Below, piece by piece: positions 8,225 to 16,635 of a stretch of 64,000 nucleotides of DNA; the first letter of the stretch is position 1; each line of letters begins with the position of its first letter. The position numbers and the translations under genes are program-made. Source of the DNA: Palsa-459 sp035510855. Lineage in GTDB: Bacteria > Actinomycetota > Acidimicrobiia > Acidimicrobiales > RAAP-2. The notes below the pieces were generated by a model. It searched no databases. It had not been told where the DNA came from and worked only from the letters and a program-made list of their open reading frames with translations. The DNA lies in assembly GCA_035510855.1 (NCBI GenBank), contig DATKGG010000069.1, positions 18,020 to 82,019 of the forward strand, in the 5' to 3' direction.

Positions 8225-10209
8225 CAGCCAGCGGTCGTCTCTGGTGCGCCGTGCGCGACAACCTGCGCGTCCATCTCGTCGGCGAGTGCGTGCACCGCGA
8301 CGCCACGCTCGGGGTCCGCGCTCCCGCGGCGGTTCACGCCCACGGTGCTGTTGGCGACGTCGTCGTCACCCACCACGAGCACATAGGGCAGCTTGTCCAG
8401 CTTGGCCTTTCGGATCCTTCCTCCGAGCGGCTCGGAGGCTTCGTCCCACGTGCCGCGCAGCCCACGTTCGTGCAGCTGGGCGGCCACGTGCGCCGCGTAC
8501 TCGTGGTGGTCGTCGCGGACCGGCAGCACGCGGAACTGCTCGGGCATGAGCCACGTGGGCAGGTTCCCCGCGTAGTGCTCGAGCAGGATCGCCAAGAAGC
8601 GCTCGACGGAGCCGAAGAGGGCGCGGTGGATCATGATCGGGCGGTGCCGGCCGTTGTCGGCGCCGATGTAGGCGACGTCGAAGCGCTGCGGGGTCTGGAA
8701 GTCGAGCTGGACCGTCGACAGCTGGTGCGTCCGGCCGATCGCGTCGCGCGCCTGGACGGAGATCTTTGGCCCGTAGAAGGCACCGCCGCCCGGGTCGTCA
8801 TGGAGCTCGAGGCCCGACGCGGTCGCGACGTCGAGGAGCGTCGACTCCGCTTCCTGCCACTCCTCGTCGGTGCCGACCGCCTTGCCCTCGGGCCTGGTCG
8901 ACAGCTCGAGGTAGAACTCCGAGAGCCCGAAGGCCCGCAGCATGTCGAGCACGAACTCGAGGGTCCTCGTCAGCTCGCCGTGCATCTGGTCGCGGCGGCA
9001 CAGCAGGTGCGCGTCGTCCATGGTCATCCCGCGCACGCGCGTGAGGCCGTGGACCACCCCAGAGCGCTCGTAGCGGTACACCGTGCCGAACTCGAAGTAG
9101 CGCTGGGGCATGTCGCGGTAGCTGCGCTGGCGCGATTTGAAGACGAGCATGTGGAACGGGCAGTTCATCGGCTTCAGGTAGTACTCCTGGCCCTCGTCGA
9201 GCTCCATTGGTGGATACATGCTCTCGGCGAACCAGCTGAGGTGCCCCGACGTGTCGAACAGCTCGCGCTTGGTGATGTGCGGGCTCGTGACGAACTGGTA
9301 TCCGGCGTCCAGGTGCCGCTGACGCGAGTAGTCCTCGATGACCTTTCGCAGCAGCCCGCCCTTGGCGTGGAAGATCGCGAGTCCCGGACCGATCTCCTCG
9401 GGGAAGCTGAACAGGTCGAGCTCCGCACCCAGCTTGCGGTGATCGCGACGCTCGGCCTCCTCGAGGTGCTCGAGGTGCTCGGCGAGTGCGGCCTCGGACT
9501 CAAAGGCCGTCCCGTAGATGCGCTGCAGCTGGGGACGGTGCTCGTCGCCCCGCCAGTACGCGCCCGCCACGCGCTGTAGTCGGAAGTGCCCGAGCCGTCC
9601 CGTGGAGGGGACGTGGGGCCCACGGCACAGGTCCGTGAACGCGTCGGTGTTGCGGTAGCTCGTGACCACGCCGTCGTCCGCGCCGGCGCCGACCTCGTCG
9701 GCGCCTTGCGCGACCTTCTCGATGATCTCGACCTTGAACGGCTGGTCCGCGAACAGCTCGAGGCCGCCCGCGACGGTGTGCTCGTGGCGCTCGAACGGCT
9801 GTTCCTCGGCGATGATCTCGCGCATCGTCGCGTCGATGCGATCGAGGTCGTCGTCGCTGAACCGAGCCTCGTCGGGTAGCTCGAAGTCGTAGTAGAAGCC
9901 GCCGGCGATGACCGGACCGATGGCATAGTGCGCGCCGGGCCAGAGGCGCAGCACGGCCTGGGCGAGCACGTGCGCGGTCGAGTGGCGGAGCACATCTCGT
10001 CCCCCAGGGCTGTCGGGCGTGAGGAGGCGTACCGAGGAGCCGTCGACGAGGCTCGCGCCGAGGTCGACGGGGTGCCCGTCGCGCTCCGCGGCGACGACTG
10101 CCTTCGCGAGGCGCGGGCCGATGGACGCGGCGAGGTCTGCGTAGGTCGATCCGCTCGGGAGCTGGACTGCCGCGCCGTCAGGGAGTGTGATCGTCACCGT
10201 GGCGGACAT
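8224..10209 (-). CDS. thrS: Threonyl-tRNA synthetase
   Basis: Class II aminoacyl-tRNA synthetase charging tRNA-Thr. Domains in order: TGS (about 1-62), the editing domain with HSTAH and CRGPHV, the catalytic core with the zinc ligands in MNCPFHM, VVHGLTRVRG and MIHRALFGS, and an anticodon-binding domain from about residue 560. I chose the second ATG (10209; 661 residues) because GAGGA lies 8 nt upstream of it. The first ATG (10215) is only 2 nt from that site. No T-box leader is visible; the gene follows mshC by 23 nt. Confidence 0.97.
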   Translation of the reverse strand: MSATVTITLPDGAAVQLPSGSTYADLAASIGPRLAKAVVAAERDGHPVDLGASLVDGSSVRLLTPDSPGGRDVLRHSTAHVLAQAVLRLWPGAHYAIGPVIAGGFYYDFELPDEARFSDDDLDRIDATMREIIAEEQPFERHEHTVAGGLELFADQPFKVEIIEKVAQGADEVGAGADDGVVTSYRNTDAFTDLCRGPHVPSTGRLGHFRLQRVAGAYWRGDEHRPQLQRIYGTAFESEAALAEHLEHLEEAERRDHRKLGAELDLFSFPEEIGPGLAIFHAKGGLLRKVIEDYSRQRHLDAGYQFVTSPHITKRELFDTSGHLSWFAESMYPPMELDEGQEYYLKPMNCPFHMLVFKSRQRSYRDMPQRYFEFGTVYRYERSGVVHGLTRVRGMTMDDAHLLCRRDQMHGELTRTLEFVLDMLRAFGLSEFYLELSTRPEGKAVGTDEEWQEAESTLLDVATASGLELHDDPGGGAFYGPKISVQARDAIGRTHQLSTVQLDFQTPQRFDVAYIGADNGRHRPIMIHRALFGSVERFLAILLEHYAGNLPTWLMPEQFRVLPVRDDHHEYAAHVAAQLHERGLRGTWDEASEPLGGRIRKAKLDKLPYVLVVGDDDVANSTVGVNRRGSADPERGVAVHALADEMDAQVVAHGAPETTAG

Positions 10210-10232
10210 CGTCATCTTCCTCGTGGCGGTCG

Positions 10233-11351
10233 CTAGAGGTTAACGCCTAGCAGCGAGAGGGCCGGTCCACGGTCGGTGCCACGCGGCGCGGCGTCGATGG
10301 CACGAAGCGCCGCGGGGGTGTCGAGGTCGTCGTCGAGCGCGACGCGCACGTCGTCAAGCAGCGCCACGCCGTCACGGGTCCCCGCGGAGTCCGCGTACGC
10401 AGCGGCGCGGCGGCGGCCGTCGTCGAGGTCATTGTCCGTCCAGGTCCAGTCACCTCGGTAGTGGTGTCCGAGCAACGCCAGCCGGACGACCGTGGCAGGG
10501 GCTCGCTCGAGCAGGTCCGAGACGAAGACGAGGTTTCCCAGGGACTTCGACATCTTCGCGCCGTTGAGCCCGACGAGGCCCACGTGCACCCAGTACCGCA
10601 CGAACCGCTGGCCGGTCACTGACTCTGACTGAGCGGCCTCGCACTCGTGGTGCGGGAAGATCAGGTCCCGTCCTCCACCGTGCACGTCGATCGTCTCGCC
10701 GAGCTCGCGCAGCGCCAGCGCCGAGCACTCGATGTGCCAGCCGGGTCGACCCGGCCCCCAGCGCGACTCCCATGCCGGCTCGTCGGCGAGCGAGGGCTGC
10801 CACAGGACGAAGTCGAGAGGGTCGTGCTTGTGCGGGTCGTCGGGGTTCCCGCCGTTCTCCTTGGCCAGAACAAGCATCTCGGCGCGGCCCAGGTGGCTGA
10901 GGGAGCCGAAGTCCGCGAACCGCGCCACCCCGAAGTAGATGGCGCCACCTGCCTCGTAGGCGACGCCGGCGTCAAGTGCGCGTCCGATGAGCGAGAGGAT
11001 CTCGGGGATCGCCGAGGTCGCGCGTGGCTCGGCGTGCACGGGGAGGATCCCGAGCCCCAGCATGTCGCGGTCGAACCTCGAGATCTCCTGTGCGGCGAGG
11101 TCGAGGTAGTGAACGCCGAGCTCGCGAGCCTTTCGCAGGATGTCGTCGTCGACGTCGGTCACGTTTCGCACGCACCGGGTCTTGTGACCAAGGTCCCGGA
11201 GTCGGCGCTGGAGCACGTCGTAGGTGAGGAAGACCGCCGCGTGCCCGAGGTGGGCGGAATCGTAGGGCGTGATGCCACAGGTGTACATCGTGACGAGGGG
11301 CCCGAGCTCGAGCTCGAGGATCTCGCGACGTCGCGTGTCGTAGAGTCGCAC
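10233..11351 (-). CDS. mshC: L-cysteine:GlcN-Ins ligase (MshC), mycothiol biosynthesis
   Basis: Cysteinyl-tRNA-synthetase-like ligase that joins cysteine to glucosaminyl-inositol in mycothiol synthesis. 372 residues, shorter than the roughly 410 of mycobacterial MshC. The zinc/adenylate motif reads YTCGITPYDSAHLGHA; the GITPYD form is that of MshC, whereas CysS normally has GPTVYD. GRPGWHIECSALA and PHHECE carry further zinc ligands, and KMSKSLGN is the KMSKS loop. The C-terminal anticodon-binding part of CysS is absent, which supports MshC. A short CysS is the alternative. It follows the F420 reductase by 3 nt. Confidence 0.8.
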   Translation of the reverse strand: MRLYDTRRREILELELGPLVTMYTCGITPYDSAHLGHAAVFLTYDVLQRRLRDLGHKTRCVRNVTDVDDDILRKARELGVHYLDLAAQEISRFDRDMLGLGILPVHAEPRATSAIPEILSLIGRALDAGVAYEAGGAIYFGVARFADFGSLSHLGRAEMLVLAKENGGNPDDPHKHDPLDFVLWQPSLADEPAWESRWGPGRPGWHIECSALALRELGETIDVHGGGRDLIFPHHECEAAQSESVTGQRFVRYWVHVGLVGLNGAKMSKSLGNLVFVSDLLERAPATVVRLALLGHHYRGDWTWTDNDLDDGRRRAAAYADSAGTRDGVALLDDVRVALDDDLDTPAALRAIDAAPRGTDRGPALSLLGVNL

Positions 11352-11354
11352 GCC

Positions 11355-11996
11355 TCAGAGGCCCCCGAGGAGCAGGGTCGAGTGCACCTTGTGTCGGATG
11401 TTGATCGTCGCGCACACCGCGGTGAATGCCTCGATCGCGCCAGCCTGGGCGAGGCTCCCCACCTCGACGGCGCGCAGCCCGTCGATTGAGTCAACGAATC
11501 GGCACGTCACCTCGCGCGCGGCGGCGTCGTCGCCGCAGACGAGGACGTCGGCGCGGAGCCCGCTGTCCACGTCCTCCATCTTCGAGGCCGGCAGGTGGTG
11601 CAGCGCTCCGGTCACCCGCGCAGCGGGGATCGCGGCTTGGAGCTGGGCTGCCATCGAGCCCCTCGGCGGAAGGAGTGCGAGCAGCTCGCGTCCTTGCTTG
11701 GCGAGTGCATTGGCCATGGAGATCACGACCTTGCCGTCGAGGGCTGCGGCCAGTGGGTGCACGGTCGCGACGACGGCGTCCCAGGGCGTGGCGACGACGA
11801 CGAGCTCGGCGAGGGCTGCCTCCTCGTTGCTGCAGCCGTGCAACTCGTAGCCGAGGTCGCCCCCGAGCGCGCGGGCGACGCTCGCCGCGCGCTCGCCGTC
11901 GCGCGACCCGAGGCGGACGTCGTGACCCGCCTGCGCCGCCCTGATGGCGAGGCCGCGACCCGCGGGACCGGTTCCGCCGAGGATGCCAACCTGCAC
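11355..11996 (-). CDS. npdG: NADPH-dependent F420 reductase (Fno/NpdG family)
   Basis: Transfers hydride between NADPH and the deazaflavin cofactor F420. 213 residues from the GTG at 11996 (GGGAAGG upstream), reading VQVGILGGTGPAGRGLA, the Rossmann NADPH site, with LGSRDGERA contacting the 2'-phosphate. VVVATPWDAV and VISMANAL are further family segments. It forms an operon with mshC (3 nt gap) and is divergent from fabI. The two LLM-type F420 oxidoreductases at 54-57 kb suggest that the organism uses F420. Confidence 0.87.
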   Translation of the reverse strand: MQVGILGGTGPAGRGLAIRAAQAGHDVRLGSRDGERAASVARALGGDLGYELHGCSNEEAALAELVVVATPWDAVVATVHPLAAALDGKVVISMANALAKQGRELLALLPPRGSMAAQLQAAIPAARVTGALHHLPASKMEDVDSGLRADVLVCGDDAAAREVTCRFVDSIDGLRAVEVGSLAQAGAIEAFTAVCATINIRHKVHSTLLLGGL

Positions 11997-12034
11997 TGCG
12001 CAACCTTCCCACAGTCGTCTTGCATGGTGCGAAG

Positions 12035-12040
12035 TAGCGT
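12035..12040 (+). promoter_or_regulatory. Candidate -10 box (TAGCGT) of fabI
   Basis: TAGCGT lies exactly 6 nt before the GTG start of the enoyl reductase. There is no Shine-Dalgarno sequence between the box and the start, in line with a leaderless mRNA. The divergent npdG gene starts 39 nt to the left. Confidence 0.45.
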
Positions 12041-12046
12041 GGTTGT

Positions 12047-12829
12047 GTGTCACTCCTCACTGGGAAATGTCTCCTCATCACTGGCGTGCTCACGTCGGAC
12101 TCGCTCGCCTTCACCGTTGCGCAGCGCGCGCTCGAGGAGGGCGCGCGCGTCGCGCTCTCGGGTGCGGGCCGGGGCATGTCGCTCACGCGGCGGACCGCAA
12201 GGCGGCTCGGTGATGTCGGGGAGGTCCTGGAGCTCGATGTCACGGTCCCTGCCCAGATGGACGAGGCGTGTGACGCGCTTCGTGAGCGCTTCGGCCGACT
12301 CGATGGGCTGCTCCACGCGATCGGGTACGCGCCGGCTGACTGCCTCGGCCACGGCATGCTCGTCGCGAGCGCGTCGGACGTCGGTACCGCCTTCGAGGTC
12401 TCGACCTACTCACTGGCAGGCCTCACCCGAGCGATGCTGCCGCTCCTCGAGGTCGCCGGCCGCGACACCGGCGCGTCCGTCGTCGGGCTCGACTTCGACG
12501 GGACCCGGGCATGGCCCGTCTACGACTGGATGGGCGTCGCCAAGGCCGGCCTCGAGTCGCTGACGAGGTACCTCGCAAAAGAGCTCGGGCCGAGAGGCAT
12601 TCGGGTGAACCTCGTCGCTTCGGGGCCGGTGCGCACCATCGCGGCGAAGTCGATCCCCGGCTTCGCGGCATTCGAGGACACGTGGGGCGATCACGCACCG
12701 CTCGGTTGGGACGTGCACGATGCCACACCTGCCGCGAACGCGGCGATCGCCCTGTTCTCGGATCTCCTCAAGGCAACCACTGGTCACGTTCTGCACGCCG
12801 ACGGTGGCGTTCACACGATTGGCATGTGA
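12047..12829 (+). CDS. fabI: Enoyl-[acyl-carrier-protein] reductase, InhA/FabI type
   Basis: NADH-dependent reductase for the last step of the fatty-acid elongation cycle. 260 residues from GTG. It begins LLTGKCLLITGVLTSDSLAF, the FabI form of the dinucleotide fold. The catalytic pair is YDWMGVAKAGLE (Tyr-x6-Lys), very close to mycobacterial InhA. HAIGYAP and GPVRTIAAKSIPGF are the substrate-loop segments. Family length is 260-270. It stands alone, divergent from npdG-mshC and 32 nt before the sugar transferase. Confidence 0.95.
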   Translation: MSLLTGKCLLITGVLTSDSLAFTVAQRALEEGARVALSGAGRGMSLTRRTARRLGDVGEVLELDVTVPAQMDEACDALRERFGRLDGLLHAIGYAPADCLGHGMLVASASDVGTAFEVSTYSLAGLTRAMLPLLEVAGRDTGASVVGLDFDGTRAWPVYDWMGVAKAGLESLTRYLAKELGPRGIRVNLVASGPVRTIAAKSIPGFAAFEDTWGDHAPLGWDVHDATPAANAAIALFSDLLKATTGHVLHADGGVHTIGM

Positions 12830-12861
12830 ACATAGTCAGCAGTGCCTGAGGAGGTGTCGGC

Positions 12862-14349
12862 GTGGCCCTGAAGATCGAAGGCGGACGAAGAAGCGCCCCA
12901 ACTCGACACGTCATCAGCCTCGCCGCACCCCGTCGCCCCCGGCGCGGGATGAACACGAGGGCCTACACGGTCGGGATTGTCACCAGTGACTTCCTGCTCG
13001 CATGGGCGTCGCTCGCGATCGGCTTGTACCTGCTCAGCCTCGTGTCCAGGAACCCCGAGAACCGGCTCTCCAACTTCTGGGTGAACTACCCGCACGGCAC
13101 CGCACTCCCGCTCGGCATCGTGCTCGGCATGACGCTCGCGGGGATGTACCGAATGTCGCGTCGAAGCCCGACGCAGAGCACGTTCACCGAGCTCCAGAAC
13201 TACACGATGGGTGTCACCTTTGGTGGCGTGCTCGCACTCGCGCTCTCCTACATCGCGCACCACTACGCGCACTACACCGTCCAGGTGGCTACCCAGGTGC
13301 TCGCCGCGATGTTCGTCGCGGTCTTCCTGCTCCCGATCGGGCACGCCGTCTTGCGACACGAGGTCCTCCGCCAGAGCCCCGTGCGCGTGCTCATCGTCGA
13401 TCGCGGCGAGGGCGTCGCGCGCTTCACGACGCACCTTCGCTTGAGCTTCGGGATTCAGGTCGTGGGCTGGGTGGCGACGACCGAGTCGCTACCGCCCGGC
13501 GCGCTCGGTCGGCTCTCGGACCTCGAGGAGGTGATCAGGAACTTTGACGTGGACCGCATCATCATCGGGTCGACGGGCGACTTCGAGGGCGACCACCTCG
13601 CCGAGTACCGCCGCGCCATGCAGCTCGCCGACGTCGCCTTGGTGCCGAGGGTCTTCGAGCTCGTCTCGTGGCGCTCGCGGCTCACCGAGCTGTCGGGCCT
13701 GCCGCTGCTCGAGACCGTCCCGCCTCAGATGACCGCGCTCGACCGGTTCACGAAGCGGGCCTTCGACGTCGTGGTCGCGAGCGTGCTCGTGTCCGTCAGC
13801 ATCCCGTTCGCGCTCGTGATCGCTGCCGCCGTGAAGCTGACGTCCCCGGGCCCGGTCTTCTTCCGCCAGGAGCGCCTGGGACGCCACCGCCGGACCTTCA
13901 CGATCTACAAGTTCCGGACCATGCGCGTCGACAGGTCGGCGCGACGTGGAGACATCGACGAGGTGCTCGACGGTCTCGTGCCGCTGCACGAGGCGCGAGG
14001 AAAGGCCGACGACGTCGAGCGGCTGACGCCGATCGGTGGGTTCCTGCGGCGCACCGGACTCGACGAGATACCCCAGTTCGCGAACGTCCTTGCGGGCTCG
14101 ATGTCGGTCGTCGGGCCGAGGCCGTTCGTGACCTCGGAGTCAGAGCCGCCCTCGGGCTGGACGGCGCGCCGCTTCGACCTCCGCCCCGGCATCACCGGGC
14201 TGTGGCAGGTCTCGGGGCGCAACGAGCTGACCGCCGAGGAGCTCCGTCAGCTCGACTACCTCTACGTCACGAGCTGGGCGCTGTGGTGGGACATAAAGAT
14301 ATGTGCGGACACGCCTCGGGCGATGATCCGGGGGCTCGGTGCCTACTGA
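12862..14349 (+). CDS. Polyprenyl-phosphate sugar-1-phosphate transferase (WbaP/WcaJ-like), initiates polysaccharide synthesis
   Basis: Loads the first sugar phosphate onto the undecaprenyl carrier on the inner membrane. 495 residues from GTG. Four to five N-terminal membrane segments (about 35-165) are followed by a soluble nucleotide-binding-like region. The C-terminal catalytic domain begins near residue 293 (DRFTKRAFDVVVAS), with FRQERLGRHRRTFTIYKFRT, the Asp-Glu pair in LRRTGLDEIPQ, and SMSVVGPRP. This is the committing gene of the exopolysaccharide locus; the next gene overlaps it by 11 nt. Confidence 0.94.
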   Translation: MALKIEGGRRSAPTRHVISLAAPRRPRRGMNTRAYTVGIVTSDFLLAWASLAIGLYLLSLVSRNPENRLSNFWVNYPHGTALPLGIVLGMTLAGMYRMSRRSPTQSTFTELQNYTMGVTFGGVLALALSYIAHHYAHYTVQVATQVLAAMFVAVFLLPIGHAVLRHEVLRQSPVRVLIVDRGEGVARFTTHLRLSFGIQVVGWVATTESLPPGALGRLSDLEEVIRNFDVDRIIIGSTGDFEGDHLAEYRRAMQLADVALVPRVFELVSWRSRLTELSGLPLLETVPPQMTALDRFTKRAFDVVVASVLVSVSIPFALVIAAAVKLTSPGPVFFRQERLGRHRRTFTIYKFRTMRVDRSARRGDIDEVLDGLVPLHEARGKADDVERLTPIGGFLRRTGLDEIPQFANVLAGSMSVVGPRPFVTSESEPPSGWTARRFDLRPGITGLWQVSGRNELTAEELRQLDYLYVTSWALWWDIKICADTPRAMIRGLGAY

Positions 14350-15430
14350 GCTCACGATCGTTCACGACTATCTGACACAACGAGGCGGTGCCGAACGAGT
14401 CGTCCTGGTCTTCGCAGAGGCCTTCCCCGACGCCCCGATCCTGACCTCGCTCTACGACCCCGACGACACGTTCGAGGCATTCGGCGACCTGGAGGTGCGC
14501 ACCGGCATCCTCGATCGCTCGGCCTTCCTGCGCGAGCACCATCGCGTTGCGCTGCCGTTCCTCGCCCCGTGGTTCGCCTCCCAGCATGTCGACGCCGACG
14601 TCGTGCTCGCGAGCAGCTCAGGCTGGGCCCACGAGGCGCGCACCGACGGCCGGCTCATTGTCTACTGCCACGCCCCGGCCAGGTGGCTGTACCAACAAGA
14701 GCAGTACCTCGGCCGCTCGACGCTGCGCTCCTTCGTGGGACGCGCGGCGATGGGCGTGCTCGGCCCGCCGCTGCGGCGCGCCGACCAGTCGGCGGCACGG
14801 CGCGCGGCCACCTACCTCGCCAACTCGACCGCGACCGCCGAGGTCATCCGCACGCTCTACAGACGAGACGCCGAGGTGCTCTGGCCGCCGCCCGCGCTCA
14901 CCTCTGACGGGCCGATCACGCCGGTCGACGGGCTCGACGCGGGTTTCGTGCTGTGCGTCTCTCGACTCCTCGCCTACAAGCAGGTCGGCCTCGTCGTCGA
15001 CGCGGCGCGCGAGTCGCCCTCGCTGCGCTACGTCATGGTCGGCGAGGGACCCTTGCTCGGACCGCTCAGCGAGGTCGCGCCGCCCAACGTCCGCTTCCTC
15101 GGCACGGTTGACGACCCGACGCTGCGCTGGTGCTACGCCGCGGCGTCGGTGCTCGTGTCGGTCAGCTTCGAGGACCTCGGGCTCACGCCCCTCGAGGCGG
15201 CGGCCAACGGCACGCCGACGGTCGCGCGTCGCTTCGGCGGCTACCTCGACACGGTGTGCGACGGCGAGACGGGGATCCTGCTCGACGAGGTGAACCCCGT
15301 CTCGATCGCGCGAGCCGTCGAGTCCCTGGCGGCCAACCCGCCTGGCGCCGCGACGCTCGACGAGCATGCCGCGGCGTTCGGCAAGGACCGGTTCGTCGCG
15401 CGGCTGCGCGACGTCGTCAGTTCTGCCTGA
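14339..15430 (+). CDS. GT4 glycosyltransferase (WbaZ-like)
   Basis: Retaining GT-B glycosyltransferase that probably adds the second or third sugar to the lipid-linked repeat unit. 363 residues from a GTG overlapping the sugar transferase. N-terminal segment HDYLTQRGGAERVV is typical of WbaZ-type mannosyl/rhamnosyl transferases. YCHAPARWLY sits in the acceptor domain. Donor-site text is SFEDLGLTPLEAAANGTPTV, with the EX7E pair as E...E. It converges with and overlaps the next gene by 14 nt. Confidence 0.88.
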   Translation: MPTELTIVHDYLTQRGGAERVVLVFAEAFPDAPILTSLYDPDDTFEAFGDLEVRTGILDRSAFLREHHRVALPFLAPWFASQHVDADVVLASSSGWAHEARTDGRLIVYCHAPARWLYQQEQYLGRSTLRSFVGRAAMGVLGPPLRRADQSAARRAATYLANSTATAEVIRTLYRRDAEVLWPPPALTSDGPITPVDGLDAGFVLCVSRLLAYKQVGLVVDAARESPSLRYVMVGEGPLLGPLSEVAPPNVRFLGTVDDPTLRWCYAAASVLVSVSFEDLGLTPLEAAANGTPTVARRFGGYLDTVCDGETGILLDEVNPVSIARAVESLAANPPGAATLDEHAAAFGKDRFVARLRDVVSSA

Positions 15431-16493
15431 CGCGGGCGAGCAGCTCGAGGAAGTTCGTCGCGACCCGGGGGATCGAGAACGCGGCCAGCGCCCGTGGCCT
15501 GGCCTCGTGTCCGAGCGCGGCGGTGCCAACCCGGTCCGCAGCACGCTCGGTGATCGCGCGGGCAAGCTCGTCCGGGTCGCGCTCGGGGACGAGGATGCCC
15601 CCGCCGGTCTCCCCCACGACCCAGGGGATGGACCCCGTCGCGGTCGCGAGCACGGGGACGCCGTGGGCGAGCGACTCGACGAGCACGCGCCCGAACTGCT
15701 CCTCCCAGGTGGCGGTCGTGCGGCTGGGCACGCAGGTGAGGTCAGACATCGCGTAGACGTCGCCGACCGACGCGTGGGGCACCGCGCCGAGCAGCCGCAC
15801 GCGCTCGCCGGCACCGCTGACGCGGTCACGCAATGGTCCGTCACCAGCGACCACGAGGCGGGCGTCGATCTCGAGCGACTCGAACGCATCGAGCAGGTCC
15901 TCGATGCCCTTCTCGGGAGCCAGTCGTCCTACGAATCCGATGGTGAAGGGCCCGTCGGGCATCGGGCGCTCGTCGGCCGCGTCGACGCCGTGGGGGACGA
16001 CCTGCACCAGGCCAGTGGCACCCCAGCTGGTGGCGAGCGCCGCCGCGGCCGGGGAGCGAGCAGCGACGAATGCGGCGCGGGCGAGCACGTCGTGGCGCCA
16101 GCGCTGCGCGACAGCGGGAAGTCGTCGATCGAGGGTCTCGGCGAGCTGCACGCCGAAAGGAAGTCCAAGTCGACGTGCGGCCCAGCTCCACTGCAGCGCC
16201 GCGACCGAGAACGGCTCCTCTTCGATGAAGACGACGCTCGGTCTGATCCGTCGGAGCATCGAGGTGCACGCCGCGAGGTACGCGTGGCGCTGCGGTCGTC
16301 CGCGACCCAGCACGTTGGCGAACGTCACGTTGCCACGTAGCTCGGGGGCGACGTGGGCGTCAAAGCCCTCCGGCGCGTACTCGCTTGACCATCGCCTCGG
16401 CACCACGAGGTGCACGCCGACCCCGCGGCTCGCCAGCTCGACGTAGACCTGCTGGTTTGCCGGCAGCACGCAGGCGTGGCTCACCACCGCCAC
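15417..16493 (-). CDS. GT4 glycosyltransferase
   Basis: GT-B fold glycosyltransferase, 358 residues. The GTG at 16493 has GAAGG 4 nt upstream and gives the compact start VAVVSHACVLPANQQVYVEL. A GTG 21 nt earlier is possible. Donor-binding text FVGRLAPEKGIEDLLDAFESL is followed by EEQFGRVLVESLAHGVPVLA, the EX7E region. The substrate is unknown. It is divergent from the flippase gene and convergent with the WbaZ-like gene. Confidence 0.88.
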   Translation of the reverse strand: MAVVSHACVLPANQQVYVELASRGVGVHLVVPRRWSSEYAPEGFDAHVAPELRGNVTFANVLGRGRPQRHAYLAACTSMLRRIRPSVVFIEEEPFSVAALQWSWAARRLGLPFGVQLAETLDRRLPAVAQRWRHDVLARAAFVAARSPAAAALATSWGATGLVQVVPHGVDAADERPMPDGPFTIGFVGRLAPEKGIEDLLDAFESLEIDARLVVAGDGPLRDRVSGAGERVRLLGAVPHASVGDVYAMSDLTCVPSRTTATWEEQFGRVLVESLAHGVPVLATATGSIPWVVGETGGGILVPERDPDELARAITERAADRVGTAALGHEARPRALAAFSIPRVATNFLELLARVRQN

Positions 16494-16635
16494 GGTGCCT
16501 TCGACGCGTGCCACGTCGGTATCGTCGCAGCCGGCCCGAGCGGCGTGCCGGACCCCTTTCACACACCCGCCTCTCGCGACAGGCGTGGCGCCGTGTCGAC
16601 GGTCCGATAAGGCGGCAACGCCCGTCTGGAACACT

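Noticed and set aside
10233..11351. Cysteinyl-tRNA synthetase
   Set aside because: GITPYD signature and lack of the C-terminal anticodon region fit MshC better; noted as the alternative.
8224..11351. T-box leader for thrS
   Set aside because: thrS lies 23 nt after mshC with no room for a T-box, and no T-box core sequence is visible upstream of npdG.
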